From Brevundimonas mediterranea (GTDB lineage Bacteria; Pseudomonadota; Alphaproteobacteria; Caulobacterales; Caulobacteraceae): a stretch of 64,000 nt of DNA. Positions within the stretch are counted from its first letter, which is position 1; each line of letters starts with the position of its first letter. The position numbers and the translations under genes are program-made. Shown piece after piece: positions 9,651 through 19,253 of the stretch. The notes below the pieces were generated by a model. It was given only the letters and a program-made list of their open reading frames with translations, did not search any database and was not told the origin of the DNA. Location of the stretch: contig NZ_JACIDA010000002.1 in the NCBI RefSeq assembly GCF_014196125.1, forward strand, positions 682,001 to 746,000, given 5' to 3'.

Positions 9651-11486
9651 TTAGGCTTGGGTCGCTACCCAGCCGTCCACGATCCGCTCCAGCACCGACA
9701 GGGGCACGCCTCCGGTGGCCAGGGCCGTGTCGTGGAAGCCCTTCAGGTCGAACTTGTCGCCCAGGCTGGTCCTGGCCTTCTCACGCAGGCGGACCCATTC
9801 GTTGTGGCCGACCTTGTAGGCGCAGGCCTGTCCCGGCCAGCCGCAATAGCGTTCGACCTCGGACACGGCCGCGCCTTCCTGGTCGCCATAAGCCTCCATC
9901 ATGTACTGGATGCCCTGTTCGCGGCTCCAGCCCTTGGAATGGATGCCGGTGTCCACCACCAGACGGGCGGCGCGGAACATCAGCGACTGGACATAGCCGA
10001 TCTGGCCCACCGGATCATTCTCATAGGCGCCCAGTTCGTCGGCCAGCTGTTCGGCGTACAGGCCCCAGCCCTCGACATAGCTGGAGAAGCCCAGCAGGTT
10101 CATCAGCTTGGGCGCCGCCGCGCTCTCCTGTTGCAGGCTGATCTGCAAATGGTGACCCGGTGTGGCCTCGTGATAGGTCAGGGTCGGCAGGGTCCAGGAC
10201 GGCCATTCCGCCGTGTCCTTCAGATTGATCCAGTAGATGCCCGGCCGGGTCCCATCCAGGCTGGGCGAGTTGTAATAGCCCATCGGGGCGCCGGCCTCGA
10301 TCTCGGGCGGGACGCGCTTGATCTGGACCGAGGCCTTGGGCAGGCGGCCGAAGGCGCCGGGCAGGCGAGCCTGCATGTCCGCCATCTGCTCGTTCAGCTT
10401 TTCGATCAGCTCGGCCTTGCCCGCGTCAGTGTTGGGATAGACGTATTTTGGATCCTGACCCAGGGCGCGGATCCGTTCGGCCACCGATCCTTGCGTCAGG
10501 CCCTGGGCCTTCAGCAGGCCGTCGGCGCGTGCCGTCAGCTCGGCCATCTGGGCGCGGCCGGTCCGGTGAATCTCGTCGGCCGTCAGCCGGGTGGTGGTGA
10601 TGAAGCGCAGGCTGTTGGCGTAATACTGCTGGCCCTGGGGCAGGCGGCGCACCGAAGCCTCGTGGCCGGCGCGGGGCAGGGCGGCCTTCAGCAGGGCGTT
10701 CTGGGCCGACAGGGCGGGATAGACCCGCTGGCTCAGCAAGGTCTCGACCTGGGCGCCCCAGTCGCCGGTCAGTCCCTTGGCCCGCGCCCGATCCGCCACC
10801 GAGGCGACCAGGGGCGAGGCGGCGGCGTTCGTGGCCAATATGCCGTCCTGCTGGGCGATGGCCTTGGCCAGGATGAAGTCCGGCGGAATGACGCCCAGGG
10901 CGTACTCCTCACGCAAACGGTCCGTCTCGGCGCTCAGCACGTCGGCGAAGGCGTTGACGCGGGCCACATAGGCGTCGGCGTCGGCGGCGGTCTCGATCGT
11001 GTGCTGGTTGGCCAGGAAGTCGGGCGTCGACTGATAGGCGCCGCCCTGCTGGCTGACCCGGTAGGGGTTGGGCCAGCCGCCCTGGCCATAGGGGATGGCG
11101 AAGGTGGCGATCACCCCGTCCAGATTGTCGGCGATGGTGTCGAAATAGATGCCGTCCTGGGCGTCCATGGACGCGCGGTCCATGGCGCTCAGGGCGGCGC
11201 GCTGGGCCTTGGTGAAGGCCCGGAACTTTTCTTCGTTCTCCAGGGTCGGCGCGGTCAGCTGGGACTTGGCGGCGGTGCGCGGACCCTTGTCCAGACCGAA
11301 GGCGGTGACGGCCTCGGGGCTCAGGTCCAGGGTCTGTTCGAAGGTCTGGTCCATGAAGCCGGCCAGGGCGGCCTTGGCTGCGGCGGCGTCGCCGGCCGGG
11401 GCGGTTCCGGCAAAGACCTGCCCCCCTGCGGCGGCCAGGCCCGCCCCGGCTGCGGCGGACAGAAGAAGGCGGCGACGGTCGATCAT
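9651..11486 (-). CDS. DUF885 family Tat-exported zinc peptidase-like protein (upstream copy)
   Basis: A 611-residue paralogue of the preceding entry: MIDRRRLLLSAAAGAGL signal with predicted Tat-type export, HEATPGHH zinc-like motif beginning at H439, and GLYAEQLADELG. The C-termini of both copies end in nearly the same SVLERIVDxWVATQA. Start set at ATG 11486 rather than the Met at 11543 because the added 19 residues do not look like a signal peptide. This is the first gene of the pair, and the last core gene before the island. Confidence 0.9.
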   Translation of the reverse strand: MIDRRRLLLSAAAGAGLAAAGGQVFAGTAPAGDAAAAKAALAGFMDQTFEQTLDLSPEAVTAFGLDKGPRTAAKSQLTAPTLENEEKFRAFTKAQRAALSAMDRASMDAQDGIYFDTIADNLDGVIATFAIPYGQGGWPNPYRVSQQGGAYQSTPDFLANQHTIETAADADAYVARVNAFADVLSAETDRLREEYALGVIPPDFILAKAIAQQDGILATNAAASPLVASVADRARAKGLTGDWGAQVETLLSQRVYPALSAQNALLKAALPRAGHEASVRRLPQGQQYYANSLRFITTTRLTADEIHRTGRAQMAELTARADGLLKAQGLTQGSVAERIRALGQDPKYVYPNTDAGKAELIEKLNEQMADMQARLPGAFGRLPKASVQIKRVPPEIEAGAPMGYYNSPSLDGTRPGIYWINLKDTAEWPSWTLPTLTYHEATPGHHLQISLQQESAAAPKLMNLLGFSSYVEGWGLYAEQLADELGAYENDPVGQIGYVQSLMFRAARLVVDTGIHSKGWSREQGIQYMMEAYGDQEGAAVSEVERYCGWPGQACAYKVGHNEWVRLREKARTSLGDKFDLKGFHDTALATGGVPLSVLERIVDGWVATQA

Positions 11487-11597
11487 GGAAGGCCCCTGCG
11501 AAGATGTCGGCCGCAATGGAGCGCCGAGAGCCCCAGGCCGCAAGTGAAATTGCGGATAGGTAGGCCGCTTCCTTCTCCCATAGGGATAAGGCCATAT

Positions 11598-11637
11598 CTC
11601 TAAATATCTAGAGTTACACAGTATTTTTTGCTATAAT
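11598..11637 (+). promoter_or_regulatory. Candidate integrase promoter with inverted repeat
   Basis: A perfect -10 hexamer TATAAT (11632-11637) with a weak -35 TAGAGT (11609-11614) at 17-bp spacing. The -35 overlaps one arm of a short inverted repeat CTCTA-6nt-TAGAG (11598-11613), which could be an operator. Local sequence is much more AT-rich than its surroundings. Predicted from consensus only. Confidence 0.45.
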
Positions 11638-11641
11638 GTTG

Positions 11642-11659
11642 CTACACGTTGTATGCACG
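11642..11659 (+). repeat. Att-like motif, divergent copy
   Basis: CTACA-7nt-TGCAC-G: the same 5-bp arms as the right-end copy at 38296-38312 but a different 7-nt spacer (CGTTGTA). It lies 49 bp from the copy at 11691 and may be an accessory recombinase-binding site or an old att site. Confidence 0.4.
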
Positions 11660-11690
11660 TCACGGCAGATCAATGACTTAGCGCCGCGAT

Positions 11691-11708
11691 GTGCACGAAA
11701 TCTGCACG
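11691..11708 (+). repeat. Candidate attL core at integrase start
   Basis: GTGCA-CGAAATC-TGCAC-G. A palindromic pair of 5-bp arms around a 7-nt spacer, the architecture of a tyrosine-recombinase core site. Fifteen bases (11694-11708) recur exactly at 38299-38313, at the other end of the island, including the whole 7-nt spacer. Overlaps the upstream alternative start codon (GTG) of the integrase. Confidence 0.6.
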
Positions 11709-11723
11709 ACGATCGAGGCTGTC

Positions 11724-13151
11724 ATGGCGTTTGTCACGGACAAGGAAGAACTGAAACCCGGCCTGGTCATCTTCCGGCGCGGCGACTTGCAGACCCGGGA
11801 TTGGTACTGCCGCGTCAGGCTGCCGAAGGCGACGCGCTACAAGACCATAGCCCTGAAAACGCCAGATATCACGACGGCGCGAACTCTGGCCTATGATCAC
11901 GAGAGCGAAGTCCGCTTTGCGCTGAAACGCAATCTGCCGGTGTTCAACCGCCCGTTCTCCGCCGTGGCTAAGGATTACATCGCGGAACAGAAACTGCGCG
12001 CGCAGCGCGGCGAGATCACGATGGGCCGGGTCAAGCTGATCGAGTCCGTCGTGAAGAACCAGCTTAACCCCTATGTCGGCAAGACCCAGATCGACCTGAT
12101 CGCTCTGGACCGTTGGCAGAACTATCCGTCCTGGCGGCGGTCACTGGGTCAGGGACGGATGACCCGCCACGGCAATGTGCGTCCGATGACAGAGGCCGAG
12201 CGCGATGCCGCCAAGACCCTCGCCGACGCCAAGGCGAAGCAGAAAGCGCGCACGGTCGGCAACCAGACGACGGAGACACCGGCGCCAGAGAATACGGAGT
12301 GGATCATCGTCAGCGACGCGACGATCCGTTTCGAGATGAAGATCTACCGCGCCATCATCAATGACGCCGTTTCAAAACAGGAGGCCCCGGCTCATCACCG
12401 TATCGAAGGGATGCCGTCGCTCGAGAAGCAGCGCCGGGATGCGTTCTCGCTGGAAGAATATCGCAGGCTTCACACCCACGCCCGCACCAAATGGGTCGAT
12501 GCTGCCGAGACCAAAACCGCCCGCTGGTATCGGGCCATGGTTTATCAATTCGTCCTCATCATGTGCAACACGGGCATGCGGCCTTCCGAGGCGCGCAACC
12601 TCCGTTGGCGCGACGTGATGGAGGCGACCGACAAGAACGGCCAGCCGGTCACCGTGTTATCCGTGCGAGGCAAGGGCAAGTCCCGCCAACTTGTCGCGCC
12701 GAGCGGAAACGTCGGCAAATACCTCGACCGTATCCGCGCCATAGCGGTGAGCACGGCGCCCGAGGCTCCTGTGTTCAGCAGTGCGACCGGCACGACGGAA
12801 CGCACGCTCTACAAATCTTTCATCGCCGACCTTCTGAAAGACGCCAATCTGCGCGTCGGGCCCTCCGGCATTCTGCGCTCGACTTATTCGTTCCGGCACA
12901 CCTATGCCACCATCCGCCTGACCGAAGGTGTCAGCGAACTGCTGCTGGCCGAGCAGATGGGAACGTCAGTGCAGATGATCCAGGAGCACTACGGCCATGT
13001 GGACACCATCAAACACGCCGACCTCGTTCTTCAAGGCATGAGCGACTGGGAGCCGAGGGAGCTGGCGACCCCGACAGACGACAAGCAAACCGTTAGGGTC
13101 AAACGGAACGCGCGTGCGAAGATCAACACCGAGCCGCGCAAGCCTCATTAA
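11724..13151 (+). CDS. int: Tyrosine site-specific recombinase (island integrase)
   Basis: A 475-residue phage-type integrase. N-terminal arm-binding/SAM-like region, then the catalytic domain with Arg I in NTGMRPSEARNLRW (R286), box II YSFRHTYAT (R391) and the nucleophile region QEHYGHVD (Y423). Catalyses integration/excision of the island. The start is ATG 11724 with GAGG five bases upstream; a GTG at 11691 would add 11 residues and overlaps the candidate att core. Located at the left end, reading inward, beside the direct repeat that marks the boundary. Confidence 0.92.
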   Translation: MAFVTDKEELKPGLVIFRRGDLQTRDWYCRVRLPKATRYKTIALKTPDITTARTLAYDHESEVRFALKRNLPVFNRPFSAVAKDYIAEQKLRAQRGEITMGRVKLIESVVKNQLNPYVGKTQIDLIALDRWQNYPSWRRSLGQGRMTRHGNVRPMTEAERDAAKTLADAKAKQKARTVGNQTTETPAPENTEWIIVSDATIRFEMKIYRAIINDAVSKQEAPAHHRIEGMPSLEKQRRDAFSLEEYRRLHTHARTKWVDAAETKTARWYRAMVYQFVLIMCNTGMRPSEARNLRWRDVMEATDKNGQPVTVLSVRGKGKSRQLVAPSGNVGKYLDRIRAIAVSTAPEAPVFSSATGTTERTLYKSFIADLLKDANLRVGPSGILRSTYSFRHTYATIRLTEGVSELLLAEQMGTSVQMIQEHYGHVDTIKHADLVLQGMSDWEPRELATPTDDKQTVRVKRNARAKINTEPRKPH

Positions 13152-13694
13152 TGTCCCGGCCTTCGCCGCCGAGGATCACGCGCCGAGTTCGGTGCGCCGC
13201 TGTGGCGAAGGGCTGGTCTGCGTCTCTGCCATACGTCCGATGCGCAGCCTGCGTCCTTGATCGGCCGTCTGGCTAAGCAGGCCGGTGGAGCAAGCCGCGT
13301 CGAGTTCGATGCGGCCCGCGGGCCTGCGTCTTCCGCCGCTATGCTCCCGCGCGCCGTGGCGCTCTTGGTGGGGGCTAAGCAAGGCTTTATACGTTGGGGA
13401 TCGGCGATGTCGCGAATAGCCACTCTGACTCCGAGCGGACCCTTGAGGGTCTGCTTTCCGGCAGGCCTTGGGTGCCCACGCTTGCGGATGGGCAACTTCG
13501 AGCGAACAATACAACATTTGCGGGAAGCCGCAGGGCGTCGAGACGGTTCTGATCGAGTGCACCCGATCCTATCGCAGCTGGCGTTAGCCTCATGTCGGTC
13601 GACAGCTCAGCGAAAGCCCACTTCCTGGTAATACGGGAATAACCGCTGGCGCATTGAGGCGGCTGGTGTGGCCGAAAGGATCGCTGCGGTCGCC
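13152..13694. other. Non-coding stretch after integrase
   Basis: 543 bp without a supportable gene. Short ORFs exist on both strands (for example 13257-13631 plus and 13148-13495 minus) but have Arg/Pro/Ala-rich composition and no ribosome-binding site or family character. Possibly decayed cargo at the integrase-proximal insertion slot. Confidence 0.5.
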
Positions 13695-15794
13695 TTAATC
13701 GTCGTCCTCAAGGACATTCTCCTCGACCTCTGGGGCTTCTCCAGCCTGCAGGCTGGTCGGCCGCTGTCGGCTTAAGCCTGCGGTGTGCAGGGTCGCCCGG
13801 TTGCGGAGCCAAGCGTCATTGACCAAGTCCTGCCACTGGATGACTTCGATCTGACCGCGGTAGCGGCCCTTGAGGCTCCGGAGACGTCCTTGACCGTTCG
13901 CTGTGGTGTCCCAGCTTGAGAGCTGTTGCTCTAGATCGCCGACGATGTCGGCGACTATATAGCAGTGAAAGACGCAGTCATCAGCGACGCGAACCCGGGA
14001 GCGCCCGAAGGACTCGATTTCTCCGTCCTTCAACTGCGCCAGATAGCGGGTGATCTGCTGTTCAATCTGGTCCTCCGCCTTCCCATAAGTCTTGCGTCCC
14101 GGCTTCTTGAACTCGACGACCATCACCGTCCGAAGAGGCTCGGAGGTATCGACGGCGTCTTCTTGCGCGGGGTGCGTAACGCCTAGGCCATAGGCCAGAT
14201 CCCACACCAGAAGGTCGGGCCGATCCGATGATCCACCTTGCGCGAGAACGGCGTCGAGACGCTTGTCTGACGAGAAAGCGCGCGTGAACGCCAGCCTCTC
14301 GTCCACAATCCAGAGATCATGTGCGCGACTCTTAGGTTCTGCGGGATCGTCGCCGCGGACGCCCATAGGGCAGATGAAGGAATGAAGCGTCCGCTCCAAA
14401 TGGTAATCGTCTTCCTTCCCCTCTCTGGCCCGAATGCGGGTGATCAGTTTCTCTAAAAGTTCAAGCGCGAGTTTGCGGCGCACGACGTGCTGCGCCAACG
14501 CTAGTTGCTCAGAAGCCTGTATTTCGCGAGCCGCAGTTGCAACCGATGCATCGAAGTGGATCGGCGTCTCTCCCAGGTCGAGGGAGTCGATCAAATTCTG
14601 GAGTGTAATCTGCCGGCTCTCCTCCCGCCGGATTTGATACTTGATCAGGCCCGACGCGAAGTCCTCAGCGCTAGCCGCATGAAACGGTACCCGGCCGAGT
14701 TGGGTCGCATCGTCGTCGAAACCGAAGGTCGGGTATCGTTCAACGAAGCTTTCGTAGCGCTTCTTACGCTTGGCGACATATGCCTTGACCTGATCGGGCA
14801 GCATACGGTCTCGCACCACGTCCATGCAGGCGCGACTGATTTCCTTGAGCGTGCGCTCAGGCAGATTGAACGCCGTGCGCCCTTCGTTGACGCGCAGATC
14901 AAGGTATTCGCCGGACACGCAGCCATGAAAGACAAGGTCGGTTTCGTCGCCGCGCGAGAGAGTTTCAATTCCGAGCAGATTGTCGACCTTTCGGGTCTCG
15001 ACGGTGCGGCTATTGGCCAAGAGATGGAGCTGATGGCGGCCTTCAAGGCCGGTGCTGGCTTCGGCGCGACAGGTGAACCCTGTGATCTTCAGCGCGCCGA
15101 AGACCTCATGCTTGAACTCGGCGTCGATGGGCCGCCCGACGGTTAAGTCCGACACGGCTTGAGGATAGGTTGTCGGCTCGCCATCCAAGTCAATCAGGAT
15201 CGAGGGCCCCGATCCCATAAGAAAATCGGCGATGAAGTGTGCGCTGAAGTAGCGGAGAAAGGTGTCTCGGCGCTTTGGAAACGCGTCGGCGTACTCCTTG
15301 GTGCGCAGACCGCTGAAACGAATGCAGGTGCCCCGTTGGGCCCTCTCGGGTGCGGGTTCGTCCTCGATCCGAGAGACCACCTGCTCGGCGTTATTCAGTA
15401 CAAAATCGAATTGACGAACCGATATGGAGTCGCCCGACGCGTAGGTACTCTCGAGCGAAATCTCGGAGAAGGCGTCGAGCCAGAAGAGACGGCCGACACC
15501 CTTGCCACCCTTGGCGCGCTTATAGTCGGTGTCGATCTCGCAGAAGGCCTCGTAGCGTTCCTTGTCTAGCCCCACACCGTCGTCCGCCACCAGGATTGAA
15601 ATCCGATCCGGATCCGAGAGGTTGGTCACCGCGATCCGAACGCTGCCCCCGGCCACGTCATCACCGAAGCGGTCTTCGATCGCGAACATGGCGTTGCTCA
15701 CTGCCTCGAAAAGAGGCTGCAATCCTTGGGTCGCGTTTGAGGGTTTCGGCAGCTTTCGAACGCGATTTTCGATATTTGGCGTCAGGGCGGGCAA
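13695..15794 (-). CDS. GHKL ATPase fused to PD-(D/E)XK nuclease, putative defence effector
   Basis: A 699-residue protein. The N-terminal 200 residues are a GHKL (Hsp90/MutL/MORC-type) ATPase: N-box EAVSNAMFAIED (E30, N34), G1 DDGVG (71-75), G2 GGKGVG (96-101). The C-terminal region holds RPDLLVWD (D527) followed by TVMVVEFKKP (E561, K563), the D...ExK layout of a PD-(D/E)XK nuclease, then IEQQITRYL. No histidine-kinase dimerisation or receiver domain. Proposed role: ATP-gated nuclease in phage defence (inference). Start is a TTG with GGAG five bases upstream, the only plausible start after the nearest in-frame stop. Follows the HEPN gene on the same strand with a 180-bp gap. Confidence 0.75.
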   Translation of the reverse strand: MPALTPNIENRVRKLPKPSNATQGLQPLFEAVSNAMFAIEDRFGDDVAGGSVRIAVTNLSDPDRISILVADDGVGLDKERYEAFCEIDTDYKRAKGGKGVGRLFWLDAFSEISLESTYASGDSISVRQFDFVLNNAEQVVSRIEDEPAPERAQRGTCIRFSGLRTKEYADAFPKRRDTFLRYFSAHFIADFLMGSGPSILIDLDGEPTTYPQAVSDLTVGRPIDAEFKHEVFGALKITGFTCRAEASTGLEGRHQLHLLANSRTVETRKVDNLLGIETLSRGDETDLVFHGCVSGEYLDLRVNEGRTAFNLPERTLKEISRACMDVVRDRMLPDQVKAYVAKRKKRYESFVERYPTFGFDDDATQLGRVPFHAASAEDFASGLIKYQIRREESRQITLQNLIDSLDLGETPIHFDASVATAAREIQASEQLALAQHVVRRKLALELLEKLITRIRAREGKEDDYHLERTLHSFICPMGVRGDDPAEPKSRAHDLWIVDERLAFTRAFSSDKRLDAVLAQGGSSDRPDLLVWDLAYGLGVTHPAQEDAVDTSEPLRTVMVVEFKKPGRKTYGKAEDQIEQQITRYLAQLKDGEIESFGRSRVRVADDCVFHCYIVADIVGDLEQQLSSWDTTANGQGRLRSLKGRYRGQIEVIQWQDLVNDAWLRNRATLHTAGLSRQRPTSLQAGEAPEVEENVLEDDD

Positions 15795-15974
15795 GGCGGC
15801 TCCAGTCTTCGCCGATCAAGGTGCGAGTGGTTGTTCCTAACCCGAACGCCGCGAAAAGTACGGCTTCTAAGGCGTGGTGGTCTTGGCGATAGGAAGGCAG
15901 CGGCGACGGCGGTCAAGCGATGCTCGGTTCGTGGCCAAAGATCAAATAGACCGTTGGGTGTTCAACAGGCGGTC

Positions 15975-16979
15975 TCAAGCATCGAAAAAGCTGCACGGCA
16001 TGTCAGGTCCGAGGTAGGCCAGCGGGTGGGTCGGCCCGAGCACATACTCCGGCCACTCGGCAGCGATCGCGTCGGCGGCGGTCGCCGCAATGTAGGGACC
16101 ACGCCTGACGTTGTTTCGCGCCGCTTCAAGCCAGTCCTCTACGATCTCGATGACCACCGCCGAACCGAGGACCGCCGGAATCGTCAGGCGGAAGGCCTCG
16201 CCTGTGCCAAGTGCGATGTGGACGAGACGTTCGTGGTTCGCTTTCGTCCGCTCCAGTAAGCTGCGATAGTCGAAAATGCGTCGGTCACCCCCCATGAAGA
16301 CCACGTCGTAGAGTCGCCCCGTCGCGCCGTCGACGGCCTCGGAGTCTTGTGCCCAAGGGCGACGTAGAAGGTTGACTACGACGTTGACGACCTCCGACTT
16401 GTCGACAAATCCGATCCTCGCCCACTGCCCCGGCTCGATCTCGCCCCATGGCAGCGGGTCATATCCGATGAAATGTCGAGTGACCTTGTCGCGGTCCGGC
16501 GGCAAGATGGGCAGAAGGTCGTTGTAGCTGGTGCAGAACGTCCAGAATCCGCGATCGAGGTCACGCAGGAACTGCAGAAGGCGAGAGTGATCGTCAGGGT
16601 GCCCCGCGCGAAAGTGAGCGATGCGGTGGCGTATCTGTTCGATTTCCTTAAGTTTGGTGTCCCAGAGCGGCTTCGGCGGCAGGTAAATGGCGAAGCACTC
16701 CCAGTGTGCGTCGATCAGACCCGCAAGCTGCCCGAGGGACGCATAACTGAGCGCGTTCATCTCCGGCGTCGGCATGTGTTTGAGGAATTTGTCCGCCTCG
16801 AACGATCGCGGGTTCGTTTTGAGCGACGCACGCCAGTCATCCCCAAGCAAAGCCCGCAACTCGACATAAATTATTGACCGCAGCCAAGTCTCGAATTGCC
16901 AAAGGCGCGCGTAAATCCGCAGTGCGCGTTCGGGAACGTCGCGAGCTTCTTCGATCAGAGTGGGTGGGGCTTGAGTCAT
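15975..16979 (-). CDS. HEPN-domain protein, putative RNase/abortive-infection component
   Basis: A 334-residue protein with an alpha-helical N-terminus (RIYARLWQFETWLRSIIYVE, residues 21-40) resembling the Swt1/Abi-type HEPN fold, and an R-x4-H motif IRHRIAH (R117, H122), the catalytic pair of HEPN ribonucleases. The C-terminal 200 residues are alpha/beta and I cannot assign them. No signal peptide. ATG start preceded by AAAGG. First gene of a two-gene cluster with the GHKL-nuclease. Family assignment is by motif only. Confidence 0.6.
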   Translation of the reverse strand: MTQAPPTLIEEARDVPERALRIYARLWQFETWLRSIIYVELRALLGDDWRASLKTNPRSFEADKFLKHMPTPEMNALSYASLGQLAGLIDAHWECFAIYLPPKPLWDTKLKEIEQIRHRIAHFRAGHPDDHSRLLQFLRDLDRGFWTFCTSYNDLLPILPPDRDKVTRHFIGYDPLPWGEIEPGQWARIGFVDKSEVVNVVVNLLRRPWAQDSEAVDGATGRLYDVVFMGGDRRIFDYRSLLERTKANHERLVHIALGTGEAFRLTIPAVLGSAVVIEIVEDWLEAARNNVRRGPYIAATAADAIAAEWPEYVLGPTHPLAYLGPDMPCSFFDA

Positions 16980-17504
16980 GGCGCCTTTAATGTCTGTGAG
17001 TGCGGGCGAGCGGAGCTAGCTCTGGGGGGTTCATATTTGACGCTTACCGCTCAGGCCGCGCGTAGGTCGACCCCAACGGTTGGACGGGTCGGCTCGGCGA
17101 TGGCCGACGCCATTCTCATCGCATGTGCGCCGCTGAGGCACACATGGCTCGACGGGACCCTCGCGAACGGCGAGACGTTTGCCTTCGGCCTTGGCTCGAA
17201 GCCGCTGCCAGACCCCACTGGGCGTCGAGCCTGACGATCGGCCTGACCTGCTTCATATCCCTCATGCTGGCTGCGCGACCGGCAGGGAAGAAGCGGTCAT
17301 GGGGGAGCCGGGCGAGTCAATCGGCGGCGTTTGGCGCCGCCCTAGATCAGATCAGGAGTACCGTCTCGACCAGGCGGGGCCCTACTGCTGAAAAGGCGCT
17401 CCCCGCCGCTGTTCGGCCCGTCAACTTCTCAGGATGCGTTCCGCTTGCGATTCAGCCCATAAGGGCGACGGAGCGGCGAGATCCGCGAGAAATGGAGGGC
17501 GCTC
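16980..17504. other. Intergenic region between divergent HEPN and mod genes
   Basis: 525 bp with no supported gene. It must contain divergent promoters for the HEPN and methyltransferase genes. A 44-codon reading frame at 17101-17235 (MADAILIACAPLRHTW...) looks like a remnant of a larger coding sequence rather than a gene. Confidence 0.5.
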
Positions 17505-19253
17505 GTGCCGACACTGGAATTCAAGGGCAAGCCCTTTGTCTATTCCCACCATCTGGCCGTGCCGTTTCGCGAACTCAGAGTGGTCGCGGACAAAAGCGCG
17601 CCCGGTCCCGTCGGGCCGGCGCTGGACGACAGTCTCGTCATCCATGGCGACAACCTGCATGCCCTGAAGGCCTTGCTGCCGCGGTATGCGGGGAAAGTCG
17701 ACGTGATTTATATCGATCCGCCCTACAACACCGGCAAGGACGACTGGCGCTACAACGACCGGGTCGACTCGCCCCTGATGAACAGTTGGCTGGGGTCGCT
17801 GGTCAACAAGGAGGATATGGAGCGCCACGACAAATGGCTCTGCATGATGTGGCCGCGCCTGCACCTGCTATATGACCTACTGTCTCCCTCGGGCGTGCTG
17901 TTCGTCAGCATCGACGACAATGAGGCGGGCCCGCTCAAGGCGCTCCTCGGCGAGATTTTCGGCGAGGACAACTGGCTCGGGACGATCGTTTGGAAGAACG
18001 CGACCGACAACAATCCCACGCGGATCGCGATCGAGCACGAGTACGTTCACGTCTGGGCGCGCAGCAAGGAGGAGAGCGCGTCGGTCTGGAAGGCGCCGTT
18101 GTCGGACGTCAAGGACGTCATGCTCGCCAAGGGCGAGGAGCTCCTAGCGACCTTTAAGGGCGACGCCGACCTCTCGGCCGCCTATCGCGTCTGGCACAAG
18201 TCGGTGAAGAGCCAGCTCGGCCCGCTGGCCGGTTATGAGATGATCGACCGCAAGGGAATCTATGCGGCCAGCCGGAGCGTGCACAACCCGGGCAAGCAGG
18301 GGTACGACTGGGAGCTCCTGAACCCCCTCACCCAGACCTACGTCCCCAAGCCGTTGATGGGTTACCGCTTCCCCGAGGAGACACGGGATCAACTCCTCGC
18401 CGAAGACCGGATCATTTTTTCGGACGATCCAGGACAGCTCATCCGGCTGAAAACCTATCTCGAGACCTATCAGGAGAAGATGCCGTCCGTTGTCGAGATC
18501 GACGGGCGTCGGGGGGCCAATGAGCTCCGTCAGCTTTCGGCCGGGATGTCCGATCTGAAATTCAAGAACCCCAAGACCTTCACCCTGATCGAATGGCTGC
18601 TCTCCTATGTGGCCAAGCCGGACGCCCTGGTGCTGGACTCCTTCGCCGGGTCGGGCACGACGGCCCATGCTGTCCTCTCCCTAAACAAGGCCGACGGCGG
18701 CGATCGGCGGTTCATCCTCGTCGAGGCGGGCGACTATGCCGATGGTTTGACCGCTGAGCGCGTTCGGCGGACAATCAAGGGTGTGCCGGCCGCGTCGGAC
18801 GCAGCGATCCGTGAGGGCCTCGGGGGCTCGTTCTCCTACTGCGAGCTCGGCGAAGAAATGAATATCGAGCGCTTCTTCGCCGGCGAGGGAGCCGAGCCGG
18901 GCTGGAGCCGCCTGGCGGAGTACGTCGCCTACACGGCGACAGGCGCAACCCTGAGCGTAGGGGAAGAAGGGGCTGACGGATACGCCGGGGCCGTCGCCGG
19001 CTTCCGTCTTCACCTGATCTATCGGCCTGATCAAACCTGGATGCGATCCAACGCCGCCATGCTGGACATGGCGACGGCAGAGCGGATCGCGGCGGCCGCC
19101 GAAGGGAAGCCCGTGCTGATCTTCGCGGCAGGCAAGTTCGTCGCCCAGAAGACGCTGAGCGCCATGGGCGTGACCTTCTGCCAGCTCCCCTATGCGATCC
19201 ATCGTATTCTCGGAGACGGGACCGAGACGGGGCCAGCCGGCGATGCAGCTTAA
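17505..19253 (+). CDS. Type III restriction-modification DNA methyltransferase (Mod)
   Basis: A 582-residue beta-class adenine methyltransferase: catalytic motif IV DPPYNTG (71-77) precedes the SAM-binding motif FAGSGTT (about 380-386), the permuted order of type III Mod subunits. Modifies one strand of an asymmetric site and serves as the recognition subunit of the Res complex. GTG start with GGAGGG upstream. The target-recognition region between the two motifs spans about residues 150-350. Its 3' end overlaps the Res gene by 11 bp. Confidence 0.92.
   Translation: MPTLEFKGKPFVYSHHLAVPFRELRVVADKSAPGPVGPALDDSLVIHGDNLHALKALLPRYAGKVDVIYIDPPYNTGKDDWRYNDRVDSPLMNSWLGSLVNKEDMERHDKWLCMMWPRLHLLYDLLSPSGVLFVSIDDNEAGPLKALLGEIFGEDNWLGTIVWKNATDNNPTRIAIEHEYVHVWARSKEESASVWKAPLSDVKDVMLAKGEELLATFKGDADLSAAYRVWHKSVKSQLGPLAGYEMIDRKGIYAASRSVHNPGKQGYDWELLNPLTQTYVPKPLMGYRFPEETRDQLLAEDRIIFSDDPGQLIRLKTYLETYQEKMPSVVEIDGRRGANELRQLSAGMSDLKFKNPKTFTLIEWLLSYVAKPDALVLDSFAGSGTTAHAVLSLNKADGGDRRFILVEAGDYADGLTAERVRRTIKGVPAASDAAIREGLGGSFSYCELGEEMNIERFFAGEGAEPGWSRLAEYVAYTATGATLSVGEEGADGYAGAVAGFRLHLIYRPDQTWMRSNAAMLDMATAERIAAAAEGKPVLIFAAGKFVAQKTLSAMGVTFCQLPYAIHRILGDGTETGPAGDAA

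Noticed and set aside
9468..11603. 711-codon plus-strand frame antisense to the DUF885 genes
   Set aside because: Mirrors both DUF885 genes with Gly/Gln/Leu-rich shadow composition; the DUF885 proteins have intact motifs and signals.
13257..13631. Plus-strand 124-codon ORF after the integrase
   Set aside because: No ribosome-binding site, no recognisable family, and overlapping ORFs on the other strand look equally plausible.
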